Shown here: one piece after another, positions 8,299 to 18,381 of the stretch
How positions within the stretch are numbered: position 1 is the first letter of the stretch
Layout: the number at the start of each line of letters is the position of its first letter
Assembly: GCA_025352565.1 (NCBI GenBank)
Contig: JANXTF010000065.1
Span: 1 to 64,000 of the forward strand
Direction of reading: 5' to 3'
From: Rhodospirillales bacterium
GTDB taxonomy: Bacteria; Pseudomonadota; Alphaproteobacteria; Acetobacterales; Acetobacteraceae
DNA: 64,000 nt
Notes under the pieces: model-generated
What the model saw: only the letters and a program-made list of their open reading frames with translations
Database searches by the model: none
Told to the model about the DNA's origin: nothing
Made by a program: the position numbers and the translations under genes

Positions 8299-8858
8299 CG
8301 CCGCGTCCGCCACGACAGCGCGACGCCCACCGGCGCCAGCACCAGCATGGTCGGCAGCAGCGGCAGCCGCAGAATGGCGATGGCGGCGAAGCTCAGCACC
8401 GCCAGTCCCGCCAGAACCGGCGTCGCGAGCAGCGGCCGGGCGAGTCTCAGCGCCAGCGTGAGAATGAGCCCCGCCGCCGCGGCGCCCAGGCCCATGAACA
8501 GGGTGCGGATCGCCGGCACGTTCTGATATCTGCCATAAATCGAGACCAGCGCGATCGACACCGCCATGGGCGCCGCCAGCAAGCCGAGCAGGCACGCGAG
8601 CGCTCCCGGCACACCGCGGAAGCGCAGCCCGATCGCGGTGGCGAGGTTGATGACGTTGCCGCCGGGCAGGAACTGGCACAGCGCCAGCAGGTCGGTGAAG
8701 GCGGCGCTTTCCATCCAGCGGCGCTCCTCCACCACCATGCGCCGTGCCAGCGGCAGTACGCCGCCGAAGCCGATGATGCCGACGCCGAGGAAGCCGGCGA
8801 ACAGTGCGGCGATGCCAGGGCGAGGCGGAGGGAGCGGAGGAGGGTTCGCAACTTGCAT
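8295..8858 (-). CDS. Chromate transporter, N-terminal-type CHR half
   Basis: A 187-residue membrane protein, first of the CHR pair. After a proline-rich start it reads FLGVGIIGFGGVLPLARRMV, the family's FGG motif, and then LLALCQFLPGGNVINLATAIG, matching the second half's APGPN region. Several hydrophobic segments follow. It should form a heterodimeric transporter with the gene that overlaps its 3' end. It is divergent from the amidohydrolase gene with only 47 bases between starts, so the promoters must overlap. Chromate export is the family's usual role; other oxyanions are possible. Confidence 0.88.
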   Translation of the reverse strand: MQVANPPPLPPPRPGIAALFAGFLGVGIIGFGGVLPLARRMVVEERRWMESAAFTDLLALCQFLPGGNVINLATAIGLRFRGVPGALACLLGLLAAPMAVSIALVSIYGRYQNVPAIRTLFMGLGAAAAGLILTLALRLARPLLATPVLAGLAVLSFAAIAILRLPLLPTMLVLAPVGVALSWRTRR

Positions 8859-8905
8859 GTGTTGGGGCAGTCTGCCGCGTTGAACCCATTCGCGCGAGGC
8901 CCGCC

Positions 8906-10132
8906 ATGCAGTTGCTGCTGACCAACGCCCATATCGTCGATGCCACCATGGCCGAGCCCAGGGCCGGAAACGTGCTGATCGAGAACGGGGTGATCCGCGA
9001 TCTCGAAGCCCGCCCGGTCGCCGCCGCCGACCGCATGGTGCTAGACCTCAAGGGCCGCACGCTGATGCCGGGGCTGATCGACGCGCATGTCCATGTCGTC
9101 GCCAGCATGATGAACCTTGGGCTGAACGCGCAATTGCCCGACGCGATGGCGGTGCTGCGCAGCCTGCCGATCATGAAGGGAATGCTGGATCGCGGCTTCA
9201 CCACCGTGCGCGACGTGGGGGGCGCCCCGTTCTCGCTGGCCGAGGCGGTCGAGCAGGGGCTGGCGGTCGGCCCGCGATTGATCGTCTGCGGCAAATCGCT
9301 GGCCAAGACCGGCGGCCATGCCGATCTGCGCCCGCGCCATGACTGGCACGAGGCGAACCGCTGGCGGCGCAATTTCGGGGCGCTGGGCCGGGTGGCCGAC
9401 GGCATCGACGAGGTGCGCCGCGCCGCCCGCGAGGAGCTGCGCGAGGGCGCCATGTTCATCAAGATCATGGCCAACGGCGGCGTGGCCAGCCCGACCGACC
9501 CGGTGGCGTGGCAGGGCTATTCCGAGGGCGAGATGCGCGCCGTCGTCGAGGAGGCGACCGACGCGCAAACCTATGTCTCGGCGCATCTGTATGTCAGCGA
9601 CGCGATCGCCCGCGCCGTGCGCGCCGGGGTGCATTCGCTGGAACACTGCAACCGCATCGACGCCGCCACCGCCAGGCTCGCCGCCGCGGCCGGGTGCGTC
9701 GCCGTGCCGACGCTGGTGACCTATGAGGCGCTGGCCTCGGACGGCGCGCGGCTCGGCCTGCCGCCCGCCTCCATCGCCAAGATCGAGGACGTGCGCGGCG
9801 CCGGGCTGGAGAGCCTGTCCATCATGCGCGACGCGGGGCTGGCCATGGCGTTCGGCACCGACCTGTTGGGCGAGACCCACGTGCGCCAGAGCGAGGAGTT
9901 CGCCATCCGCGCCCGGGTGCTGGCCAGCCGCGACATCCTCGCCTCGGCCACCACGATCGCGGCGAAGCTGATCGGCATGGCGGGCAGGCTCGGCGTGGTG
10001 GCGCCCGGCGCGCTCGCCGACCTGCTGGCGGTCGATGGCAATCCGCTGGAGAACGTGGCGCTTCTGGCCCAGCCGGACCGCAACGTCCGGCTGATCGTCA
10101 AAGGCGGCGCGGTACACCGGGCGACGCTATAG
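8906..10132 (+). CDS. Metal-dependent amidohydrolase
   Basis: A 408-residue enzyme of the amidohydrolase superfamily, of the imidazolonepropionase / Xaa-Pro dipeptidase-like branch. Metal-site marks are GLIDAHVHVV (HxH near residue 60), KIMANGG (Lys), SAHLYVSD and SLEHCN (His), and FGTDLLG (Asp); the ends form the small beta-sandwich domain (NAHIVD, GALADLLAVDGNPLEN). Substrates may be N-acyl amino acids, dipeptides or cyclic amides. I use the ATG at 8906, which gives the normal MQLLLTNAHIVD start. It ends six bases into the end of the facing M81 peptidase gene. Confidence 0.88.
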   Translation: MQLLLTNAHIVDATMAEPRAGNVLIENGVIRDLEARPVAAADRMVLDLKGRTLMPGLIDAHVHVVASMMNLGLNAQLPDAMAVLRSLPIMKGMLDRGFTTVRDVGGAPFSLAEAVEQGLAVGPRLIVCGKSLAKTGGHADLRPRHDWHEANRWRRNFGALGRVADGIDEVRRAAREELREGAMFIKIMANGGVASPTDPVAWQGYSEGEMRAVVEEATDAQTYVSAHLYVSDAIARAVRAGVHSLEHCNRIDAATARLAAAAGCVAVPTLVTYEALASDGARLGLPPASIAKIEDVRGAGLESLSIMRDAGLAMAFGTDLLGETHVRQSEEFAIRARVLASRDILASATTIAAKLIGMAGRLGVVAPGALADLLAVDGNPLENVALLAQPDRNVRLIVKGGAVHRATL

Positions 10133-11617
10133 GTTCGTCGCGTACGGGTCCGCCACGCGCGGCCAGAAGGGGCGGGTGCGTTTGGTGAAGGCGATGTGGG
10201 CGTAATCGGGCGGGATCGCGCCGCTGGCGGCACTCACGTAGCGGATTTCGGCGGCGATGGGCGCGAAACCGGCATGGAAATGCTGGGTGGATTTGACCAC
10301 CACCATCGCCTTGTCCGCCAGCGTGATGCCGAGGCCGGTGAAGGCGTCGGGCGAGAAGGTCTGCTGCCGCACGCTTACCAGCGCCACGTCGATGCCGCCG
10401 CCTGGGCCGCCCACGCGCACCCAGGCGCTCGGCCCGGCATTCAACCGCCCGCCGCTGAGGCCGGCCTGGCTGTGGGCGGCGAGCACCCGCATCACCGTCA
10501 CCTTCAGGTCCAGCGGATCGCCGGAGGCCACGCCGCATTTGCCGCCGATGCGCAAGGTGAAGGTGGCCCCCTCGCCGGCTTCCGCGCAGAAGCCGACCGC
10601 GACGGGGTCCCAGAAGCAGCCGATCACGGCGGATTTCACGCCGCGTGCCACCAGCCGCGCCAGGATTTCGGTGTTGTCGGAGGGCGCCCCTCCGCCCGCG
10701 TTGTCGGCCACATCCGCCAGCACGATCGGACCGCCATGGCCGCCGGCTTGCGCCACATGGTCGATCGCCTCGTCGATGCTGTCATGGTGGCCCAGCGTTC
10801 GCTCGCGGAGGTCCCAGATCTCCTGGCCGAGCCGGGCCGCCAATGCCTCTGCCGCGCCCATGTCGGCATCGGCGACCACCATCATCTTGGCGCCCACCTC
10901 TTCCACGTCGCCCCACGGGAAGCCATGGCCGAACGACACTGAGAGGATGCCATCCTTGCCCTCCAGCGACGTCATGCGATCGACGAAGCTCCGCATCGGC
11001 TCCAGCGGCGTGCGCCACATCGCGACCATGCGGCAGTCGTGATAGGCGATCACCGGGCGTATCTCTTGCCGCACAGTGCGGGTGACCAGCGCGTAAACAT
11101 CGTGCGCCCGCTCCGCCATGTCGATGTGGGGGTATTCCTTGTAGGTGATCATCACGTCGGCGGCTGCGCGCATCTGTTCGGTGAGATGGCAGTGCAGGTC
11201 GAGCTCGATGCCGATGGTCACGGCCGGCCCGACGATCTCGCGGACCCGCGCGAGCGTGTCGCCCTCGCAGTCGTCGGTGCCTTCGGCCACCATCGCGCCG
11301 TGCATGAACAGCAGCACGCCATCGACCGGCAGGGCCGCGCGCAGGTCGTCGAGCAGGGTGTCGCGCAGGCCCTCATAGACCGAGCGCAAGGTGGTGCCGG
11401 CCGGCTGGGCGAAGGTGCAGATGCTCTCGGCGATCTCGTGCCCGTCCGCCTCGCCCCGCTCGCGCCACACGATCAGCGGGATGTTGCCCATGGCGGCCGG
11501 ATGGCGGCTGCCATCGTTGCGAAACCAGTCCCGCCCGCCCTTGAACCCGGCTTCCCCGGTGGGCATGGGCGAGAAGGTGTTGGTTTCCGTCGCCAGCGTG
11601 GCCATGAACAGCTTCAT
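10127..11617 (-). CDS. M81 family metallopeptidase (MlrC-like)
   Basis: A 496-residue protein related to MlrC, the zinc enzyme that cleaves linearised microcystin products; most homologues have unknown peptide or amide substrates. The N-terminus MKLFMATLATETNTFSPMPT is diagnostic. Probable metal ligands lie in IELDLHCHLT and KEYPHIDMAERA. The C-terminal domain has LADVADNAGGGAPSDNTEIL and GKCGVASGDPL. No signal peptide is visible, so it is probably cytoplasmic. It faces the amidohydrolase gene tail to tail; the two hydrolases may act on related compounds, which is speculation. Confidence 0.9.
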   Translation of the reverse strand: MKLFMATLATETNTFSPMPTGEAGFKGGRDWFRNDGSRHPAAMGNIPLIVWRERGEADGHEIAESICTFAQPAGTTLRSVYEGLRDTLLDDLRAALPVDGVLLFMHGAMVAEGTDDCEGDTLARVREIVGPAVTIGIELDLHCHLTEQMRAAADVMITYKEYPHIDMAERAHDVYALVTRTVRQEIRPVIAYHDCRMVAMWRTPLEPMRSFVDRMTSLEGKDGILSVSFGHGFPWGDVEEVGAKMMVVADADMGAAEALAARLGQEIWDLRERTLGHHDSIDEAIDHVAQAGGHGGPIVLADVADNAGGGAPSDNTEILARLVARGVKSAVIGCFWDPVAVGFCAEAGEGATFTLRIGGKCGVASGDPLDLKVTVMRVLAAHSQAGLSGGRLNAGPSAWVRVGGPGGGIDVALVSVRQQTFSPDAFTGLGITLADKAMVVVKSTQHFHAGFAPIAAEIRYVSAASGAIPPDYAHIAFTKRTRPFWPRVADPYATNL

Positions 11618-11673
11618 GTGCTGCTTGATCTCCTGTTACCGGGTCACAGTAGCGGCGCGCGCGCGCCGCACAA

Positions 11674-12203
11674 TCACGCGGCCAGCGTCACCGCCGGTTG
11701 GGCGACGAAAATCACTTCGATCGCGAGAGTGCGGGGCTTCGCGCCCGCTTCGACCAGCAGGATGCCCGCGCCATTGGTCCAGCGCCACGCCCCGGCGTCG
11801 CCGGACTCGATCGCGTGGAAGCCGGACTCCAGGGCCTCGGAGCCGAGCGGGATCGCCTCGCCCTCAATTGCCAGGCCGCCGATCGCCCCCCCAGGCGGCG
11901 GCTTTCCCCGGCCGGCATACGGTGGGCGGAGACGAGCCGGAGGCGGGTGGCGCCCGCCCGGATCGGCGCCTCGATACGGCCGCAAGACGGGATCTCGATG
12001 TCGAAGCTCTCTGGCACGGGCGTGCCAAGGCACGCCGCCTGTTGGCGGAGGCGGGCGCGCACGGCCGCGAGATCGGGGCCGTCCTCAACCAGCGGCGCAC
12101 AGGCGCCCACGTCCCAGGCCGCGCGGTAGCCGGTGTCGAGGTAGCTCTCCGCGGGCAGGCCTTCGGCCAGGATCACGTCGTGCTGGCCCAACTCGACGTG
12201 CAC
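11674..12203 (-). pseudogene. Remnant of a Hint-domain protein, frameshifted
   Basis: In the first frame the gene reads HVELGQHDVILAEGLPAESY, then LDTGYRAAW, the conserved tail of Hint_2 (Hedgehog/intein-like) domains common in acetic acid bacteria. Everything upstream is missing: a stop and AT-rich DNA follow at once, so the N-terminal Hint core is lost. At a run of seven C at 11886-11892 (G on the coding strand) the homology jumps to another frame, continuing IGGLAIEGEAIPLGSEAL to a stop at 11674. One more G would restore one frame of 176 codons. Truncation is real; the frameshift could be decay or a sequencing error in the homopolymer. Confidence 0.75.
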
Positions 12204-12455
12204 GCCGCCTGAGAGAAATTAACCTTCGTAAATTGCTGTATAGGTAAAGTTATTGCTCTAATTGAAGGAAACGGTGGACCTAACCGCAGTTGAACTGCCG
12301 GCGAACGTGATGGACGCTGTCGTGACATTGACCAGAGACTGTTCGACGAACGTGGTGCCGTCGAAGCGGTTATTTCGGGCGAAGCCGGCAAACGTGGGAG
12401 ATGTTGCCATCTACTCGGTCCAGCCAATCGAGAACCCGATCGCGCCTATGGCGAA
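12204..12455. other. Low-GC patch between Hint remnant and tRNA-Thr
   Basis: This 252-base stretch has no gene I can name. Its left half is strikingly AT-rich (around 12215-12270) against about 70% GC nearby. A 50-codon frame runs on the minus strand at 12258-12410 (ATG start, ends STVSFN), with a Thr/Ser/Val-rich, strand-like composition; it resembles the end of a larger surface or phage-type protein, but I cannot identify it. The patch directly abuts the 3' end of tRNA-Thr, a common integration point, so it may be the scar of a lost element. Confidence 0.4.
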
Positions 12456-12530
<75 letters not shown>

Positions 12531-12600
12531 GCCGGAAGCGGGATCGCGGGTTACCTAGCTTGTGGGGGGAGGCGGTGCAACCCTGATCGTCCGGAGGGAA

Positions 12601-13350
12601 TCAAGGCATGTAGCCGCCGCCGTTCACCCACAGCACCTGGCCGGTCATGTAGGCGCTGTCGGGGCCGAGCAGGAACAGCAGCGGGCCGACCACGTCGTCG
12701 GCCACGCCGAACCGCTTGAGCGGCAGCATCCGCGCATAGGCCTCGTTGTCGATGTTCGAGCGGCGTGCCTCGTCCGAACGGCCGGTGCCGCCGTGGAGGA
12801 AGGCGGTTTCCAGCGCGCCGGGTCCGACCGCGTTCACCCGCAGATCGGGGCCGCATTCATGCGCCAGCGTGCGCGTCATGGCGATCAGTCCGGCCTTGGC
12901 CGCAGCATAGGGGCCGTAGCCGGGGCGGATGAATTGGGCGAGCCCCGACGATATATGCACCAGCGAACCGCCGGGGTTGCGGCGCAGCAGCGGCACCACG
13001 GCGCGGGCCCAGCGCAGAGCGCCGGTGAGGTTGCCGAGCACCACCATGTCGAAGCTCTCGTCGGTTTCCTCCAGCAGCGGACCCATGCCGATCATGAAGC
13101 CCGCGCAGTTGACGCAGCCGCGCAACGCGGGCGCGATGGTGGCCAGCGCGGCCGCCGCGCGCGTGACCGAGGCGGCGTCGGTGAGATCGATCTCGATGCT
13201 GATCGCCCCTGGTGGTGGCTTGTGGCGGTCGAGCGAGGCGGGCAGGTCGATCACCGCGACCTCCGCCCCCTCGCGCAGCAGCCGTGCCACCAGCGCGCGA
13301 CCGATGCCGCCCGCGCCGCCCACGACCGCGATCTGTCCCCATGCCGGCAT
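12601..13350 (-). CDS. SDR-family oxidoreductase
   Basis: A 249-residue classical short-chain dehydrogenase/reductase. It has the nucleotide-binding GGAGGIGRALV, acidic VIDLP after the second strand (suggesting NAD over NADP), NCAGF in place of NNAG, a catalytic Ser in VHISSG, YGPYAAAKAGL for the Tyr-Lys pair, and C-terminal TGQVLWVNGGGYMP. Substrate cannot be read from sequence. I use the ATG at 13350, giving the usual short N-terminus; the frame is open further upstream but antisense to the next gene. It sits divergent from the dcd-murA-his cluster and 70 bases from tRNA-Thr. Confidence 0.88.
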   Translation of the reverse strand: MPAWGQIAVVGGAGGIGRALVARLLREGAEVAVIDLPASLDRHKPPPGAISIEIDLTDAASVTRAAAALATIAPALRGCVNCAGFMIGMGPLLEETDESFDMVVLGNLTGALRWARAVVPLLRRNPGGSLVHISSGLAQFIRPGYGPYAAAKAGLIAMTRTLAHECGPDLRVNAVGPGALETAFLHGGTGRSDEARRSNIDNEAYARMLPLKRFGVADDVVGPLLFLLGPDSAYMTGQVLWVNGGGYMP

Positions 13351-13385
13351 TTCGGCCTCCTGCCGCGCTGCGCTAAGTAGAGCAC

Positions 13386-13574
13386 ATGCCCGTCCCATCA
13401 GAACCCCCCGCATTTCGCCCGCATCTGACCGACCGCGCCGCCGCCGACCAGGCGGCACGCCGCGAACGCGAGGCTGCCGCGCTGCGGGCGAACCTGCGGC
13501 GGCGCAAGGAGCAGGCCCGTGCCAGGGAGCAGACTCCCATTGCGGGAAAGCCTCCGCTAGACCCCTCCCCATGA
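13386..13574 (+). CDS. Small conserved basic protein upstream of dcd
   Basis: A 62-residue, highly charged protein. Its core [18 protein letters not shown] is a strongly basic, probably helical segment that I recognise as recurring in short uncharacterised alphaproteobacterial proteins; the ends are proline-rich. There are no cysteines, membrane segments or catalytic motifs. It could bind nucleic acid, which is only a guess from charge. It lies 16 bases before dcd in the same direction, so they probably share a transcript. Coding judged likely from composition and placement. Confidence 0.6.
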   Translation: MPVPSEPPAFRPHLTDRAAADQAARREREAAALRANLRRRKEQARAREQTPIAGKPPLDPSP

Positions 13575-13590
13575 GGGAGACCGACGCGCC

Positions 13591-14148
13591 ATGCCCGTGA
13601 TGTCCGACCTATGGATCCGCCGCATGGCGGCCGAGCACGGCATGATCGAGCCGTTCGTGGAGACGCAGAAGCGCGAGGGCGTCATCAGCTACGGCCTGTC
13701 GAGCTACGGCTACGACGCGCGGGTCTCCGACGAGTTCAAGGTGTTCACCAACGTGGACAGCGCCATCGTGGACCCGAAGGACTTCAACCCGGCCAGCTTC
13801 GTGGACCGCAAGGTGCCGGTGTGCATCGTGCCGCCGAACAGCTTCGTGCTGGCGCACACGATGGAGGTTTTCCGCATCCCGCGCGACGTGCTGGTGGTGT
13901 GCCTCGGCAAATCCACCTACGCGCGCTGCGGCATCATCGTGAACGTGACGCCGCTGGAGCCGGAATGGGAGGGCCAGGTCACCATCGAGATCAGCAACAC
14001 CACGCCGCTGCCCGCGAAGATCTACGCGTTCGAGGGCATCTGCCAGTTCCTGTTTTTGCAAGGCAACGAGCCGTGCGAAACCAGCTATGCCGACAAGCGG
14101 GGCAAATACATGGGCCAGCGCGGCACGGCCCTTCCCCGGGTGGGTTAG
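13591..14148 (+). CDS. dcd: dCTP deaminase
   Basis: Deaminates dCTP to dUTP, the source of dUMP for thymidylate synthesis. The 185-residue length and motifs match the bacterial trimer: [17 protein letters not shown] near residues 30-46, [20 protein letters not shown] with the catalytic Glu region, and [19 protein letters not shown]. The C-terminus [14 protein letters not shown] closes the active site in homologues. An alternative ATG lies at 13600. It precedes murA by 17 bases and is likely cotranscribed with it. Confidence 0.97.
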   Translation: MPVMSDLWIRRMAAEHGMIEPFVETQKREGVISYGLSSYGYDARVSDEFKVFTNVDSAIVDPKDFNPASFVDRKVPVCIVPPNSFVLAHTMEVFRIPRDVLVVCLGKSTYARCGIIVNVTPLEPEWEGQVTIEISNTTPLPAKIYAFEGICQFLFLQGNEPCETSYADKRGKYMGQRGTALPRVG

Positions 14149-14165
14149 GCCGGTTAGGAACCCCT

Positions 14166-15443
<1,278 letters not shown>

Positions 15444-15444
15444 G

Positions 15445-16134
15445 ATGACCGCGTTCTTCGCGACCGAGGCGCTGGAGGCGGAAGTCTTGCAGCCGCTGGT
15501 GCTGGCATTGCCCAAGGGGCGCATCCTGAAGGAATGCGGGAAGCTGCTGGCCCGTGCCGGCATCGTGCCCGCCGCCGCCCTGCACGACGAGGACAGCCGG
15601 CTGCTGCGCTTCCCGACCGACGACCCGATGCTGGACGTCGTGCGGGTGCGGCCATTCGATGTGGCGACCTTCGTGGCGTTCGGCGCGGCCCAGATCGGCA
15701 TTTGCGGCGGCGACGTGCTGATGGAGTTCGACTACCCGGAGATCTACGCGCCTTTGGATCTGGGCATCGGCGGCTGCCGGGTGTCGGTCGCCGAGCCGCG
15801 CGGGACGGTGGGGATCGACGACCCGTCCCGCTGGTCGCGCGTGCGGGTGGCGACCAAGTATCCCAACATCGCGCGCCGGCATTACGCGGCGCGCGGCATC
15901 CATGCCGACGTGGTGCATCTGAACGGGGCGATGGAACTGGCGCCGGGACTGGGCATCGCGCAGGTCATCGTGGACCTGGTGGCGACAGGCTCGACCTTGG
16001 CCGCGAATGGGCTGGTCGAGAGCGAGGTGATCGCCCCGGTCACCAGCCGGCTGATCGTGAACCGCACGGCGCTGAAGACCCAGCCCGAGGCGATGGGGGC
16101 GTGGATCGCGCGGTTCCGGAAGGCTTTGGCATGA
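15445..16134 (+). CDS. hisG: ATP phosphoribosyltransferase, short form
   Basis: First enzyme of histidine synthesis, joining PRPP and ATP. At 229 residues it is the short HisG form without the C-terminal regulatory domain, a form that normally needs HisZ; no hisZ is in the window. Motifs include LALPKGRILKECGKLL, RVRPFDVATFVAFGAAQIGI with the PRPP-site region, YPEIYAPLDLGIGGCR, and VDLVATGSTLAANGL, the phosphate loop. It sits between murA and hisD in the same direction. Confidence 0.97.
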   Translation: MTAFFATEALEAEVLQPLVLALPKGRILKECGKLLARAGIVPAAALHDEDSRLLRFPTDDPMLDVVRVRPFDVATFVAFGAAQIGICGGDVLMEFDYPEIYAPLDLGIGGCRVSVAEPRGTVGIDDPSRWSRVRVATKYPNIARRHYAARGIHADVVHLNGAMELAPGLGIAQVIVDLVATGSTLAANGLVESEVIAPVTSRLIVNRTALKTQPEAMGAWIARFRKALA

Positions 16135-16162
16135 GGCGTTCGTCCCGCACCTGTCGGAGGGT

Positions 16163-16181
16163 GGGATGCCCCCCGCATCCC
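16163..16181. repeat. Palindrome GGGATGC-N5-GCATCCC before hisD
   Basis: Seven-base arms pair around a loop of five C. The left arm with its flanking GT matches the arm of the hairpin at 2194-2218, with the same loop length, so this may be a copy of one short dispersed repeat. It covers an ATG at 16166 that is in frame with hisD and would tie up that start in RNA. Confidence 0.5.
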
Positions 16182-16195
16182 TCCTGCCAAATGCG

Positions 16196-17500
16196 ATGAA
16201 ACGCCTCTCGACCGCCTCGCCCGGTTTCGAGGCCGAATTCACCGCTCTGCTGCACCAGTCCCGCGACACCACCGACAAGGTGGACGCTGCGGTCGCGGCC
16301 ATCATCGCGGACGTGCGGGCGCGGGGCGACGCGGCGCTGCTGGACTACACCGAACGCTTCGACCGCACCCGCCCCGCGCACCTGCGCGTCACCACCTCCG
16401 AGATCGACGCGGCGGTGGCCGAGGTGCCGCCGGCATTGCATGCGGCGCTCGACCTCGCGGCAACGCGGATCGAGGCGTTCCACCGCGCCCAGATGCCCGC
16501 CGACATCACCGTGCCAGACCCGGCGGGACTGCGGCTGGGGATGCGCTGGACCGCGCTCGATGCCGTGGGCATCTACGTGCCGGGCGGCAAGGCCGCCTAC
16601 CCGTCCTCGGTGCTGATGAATGCGCTGCCCGCGCGCGTCGCCGGGGTGGGGCGCGTGGCGATGTGCGTGCCCACGCCGGACGGCGTGCTGAACCCGCTGG
16701 TGCTGGCGGCGGCGCGGCGGGCCGGGGTCACCGAGGTCTACCGCGTGGGCGGCGCCCAGGCGGTGGCGGCCCTGGCCTATGGCACGGCGAGCATCGCCCC
16801 CGTGGACCGCATTGTCGGCCCCGGCAACGCCTATGTGGCCGAGGCCAAACGCCAGGTGTTCGGCCGCGTCGGCATCGACAGCATCGCCGGCCCCTCCGAG
16901 GTGGTGGTGATCGCGGACGCCGCGAACGACCCGCGCCACGTGGCGGTCGACCTTCTGGCTCAGGCCGAGCACGACGAGTCCGCGCAATCCATTCTCATCA
17001 CCGACGATGCCGCCTTCGCCGACGCGGTGGCCGCGGCCGTGCTGGCGGAACTTCCCACCCTGCCCCGTCACGCCATCGCCGGGGCGAGCTGGCAGGCGCA
17101 TGGCGCGATATTGCTGGTGCGCGACATGGCGGAAGCCGCCGCGCTGAGCGACCGGCTGGCGCCCGAGCACCTGCAATTGATGGTGCGCGACCCCGAGGCG
17201 CTGTTCGCCCGCATCCGCCATGCCGGGGCCGTGTTCCTGGGCGCCTGTTGCCCGGAGGCGCTGGGCGACTACGTGGCCGGACCCAACCACGTGCTCCCCA
17301 CCGGCCGCACCGCGCGCTTCGCCTCCGGGCTTTCGGTGTTCGACTTCCTCAAACGCACCACCTGGGTCTCGGCCGACGCTGCCGCGTTGGCCCGCGTGGG
17401 ACCGGCCGCCGTGGCGCTGGCGGAGGCGGAGGGGCTGCAGGCGCATGGGCGCAGCGTGGCGCTGCGCCTCACAACCCAGCCGCCCTCACCATCGGCTTGA
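16196..17500 (+). CDS. hisD: Histidinol dehydrogenase
   Basis: Zinc enzyme performing the last two oxidations of histidine synthesis. Family marks in order: [64 protein letters not shown], and [15 protein letters not shown] with zinc ligands, then [20 protein letters not shown]. With the ATG at 16196 it has 434 residues, the family length. An in-frame ATG at 16166 with GGAGG before it would add ten residues, but it lies inside a palindrome. It is 61 bases after hisG. Confidence 0.97.
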   Translation: MKRLSTASPGFEAEFTALLHQSRDTTDKVDAAVAAIIADVRARGDAALLDYTERFDRTRPAHLRVTTSEIDAAVAEVPPALHAALDLAATRIEAFHRAQMPADITVPDPAGLRLGMRWTALDAVGIYVPGGKAAYPSSVLMNALPARVAGVGRVAMCVPTPDGVLNPLVLAAARRAGVTEVYRVGGAQAVAALAYGTASIAPVDRIVGPGNAYVAEAKRQVFGRVGIDSIAGPSEVVVIADAANDPRHVAVDLLAQAEHDESAQSILITDDAAFADAVAAAVLAELPTLPRHAIAGASWQAHGAILLVRDMAEAAALSDRLAPEHLQLMVRDPEALFARIRHAGAVFLGACCPEALGDYVAGPNHVLPTGRTARFASGLSVFDFLKRTTWVSADAAALARVGPAAVALAEAEGLQAHGRSVALRLTTQPPSPSA

Positions 17501-17576
17501 CCTGACCGCCCCGCTTCATCATGTTCCGCCCCGTGATCGCCCGGCGGATAATGACATCCGGGGCGAACGAGGTGAG

Positions 17577-17795
17577 ATGCCCAAGGAAGACATGATCGAG
17601 TTCAGCGGCACCGTCATGGAGCTGCTGCCGAACGCGATGTTCCGCGTGAAGTTGGACAATGAACACTCCATCCTGGCCCATACCAGCGGCAAGATGCGCA
17701 AGAACCGCATCCGTGTGCTCGCCGGCGACCGGGTGAATGTCGAGATGACGCCGTACGATCTGAGCAAGGGCCGCATCACGTTCCGCTTCAAGTAA
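17577..17795 (+). CDS. infA: Translation initiation factor IF-1
   Basis: Single S1-like OB-fold protein of 72 residues that binds the 30S A site during initiation. The sequence is close to textbook IF-1: [38 protein letters not shown] and [12 protein letters not shown]. It opens an infA-maf-rng-yacG cluster that is conserved in alphaproteobacteria. Upstream 76 bases separate it from hisD and should hold its promoter, though I see no convincing -10. Confidence 0.98.
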   Translation: MPKEDMIEFSGTVMELLPNAMFRVKLDNEHSILAHTSGKMRKNRIRVLAGDRVNVEMTPYDLSKGRITFRFK

Positions 17796-17808
17796 GCGGC
17801 CGGTCCGC

Positions 17809-18381
17809 GTGACCGCGCGCCTGATCCTTGCCTCCGCCAGCCCGCGCCGGCGCGAACTTCTGGCGCAAATCGGCGTGATCCCCGACCAAGTGGTGGCCAC
17901 CGACATCGACGAGTCGCCGCTGCGCAACGAGACGCCGCGGCTCGCCGTCCTGCGCCTCGCGCGCGCCAAGGCCGCCGCCGCCGCCGATCCGGCGGCCTTC
18001 GTGCTGGCCGCCGACACCATCGTGGCGGTGGGCCGCCGCATCCTGCCCAAGGCCGAGACGGTGGAACAGGCGCGCGCCTGCCTCGACCTGCTGAGCGGGC
18101 GGCGGCATCATGTGCTGACAGCGGTGGTTCTGACCGCACCGGATGGCAGGCGTGCCGAGCGGGTGCGCGACACCGAGGTCGCGTTCCTGCGGCTCACCGA
18201 ACAGCAGAAGCAATCCTACATCGACGGGGGCGAATGGCGCGGCAAGGCCGGCGGTTATGCCATCCAGGGCTTCGCCGCCGCGTTCGCGCGCGCGATCTCG
18301 GGCAGCCATTCCGGCGTGGTCGGGCTGCCCTTGTTCGAGACCGCGCAATTGCTGCGCGGCCTGGGCTATCTGCGGCCGTGA
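17809..18381 (+). CDS. maf: Maf-family nucleoside triphosphate pyrophosphatase
   Basis: Maf proteins hydrolyse dTTP, UTP and modified pyrimidine nucleotides to monophosphates. The 190-residue product starts LILASASPRRRELLAQIG, the family P-loop-like signature, with VLAADTIVAVG carrying the catalytic Asp and KAGGYAIQGFAAAFARAI near the C-terminus; the YAIQG form is typical of the YhdE (dTTP/UTP) branch. Start is GTG, 13 bases after infA. Its stop shares one base with the rng start. A second maf lies at 58.0-58.6 kb. Confidence 0.95.
   Translation: MTARLILASASPRRRELLAQIGVIPDQVVATDIDESPLRNETPRLAVLRLARAKAAAAADPAAFVLAADTIVAVGRRILPKAETVEQARACLDLLSGRRHHVLTAVVLTAPDGRRAERVRDTEVAFLRLTEQQKQSYIDGGEWRGKAGGYAIQGFAAAFARAISGSHSGVVGLPLFETAQLLRGLGYLRP

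Noticed and set aside
16166-16195. Upstream start of hisD with a GGAGG ribosome site
   Set aside because: The ATG lies within a palindrome and adds non-conserved residues; kept only as an alternative start.
17497-17525. Possible sigma-70 promoter before infA (TTGACC, 17-base spacer, CATGTT)
   Set aside because: The -10 matches only half the consensus; not strong enough to list as a feature.
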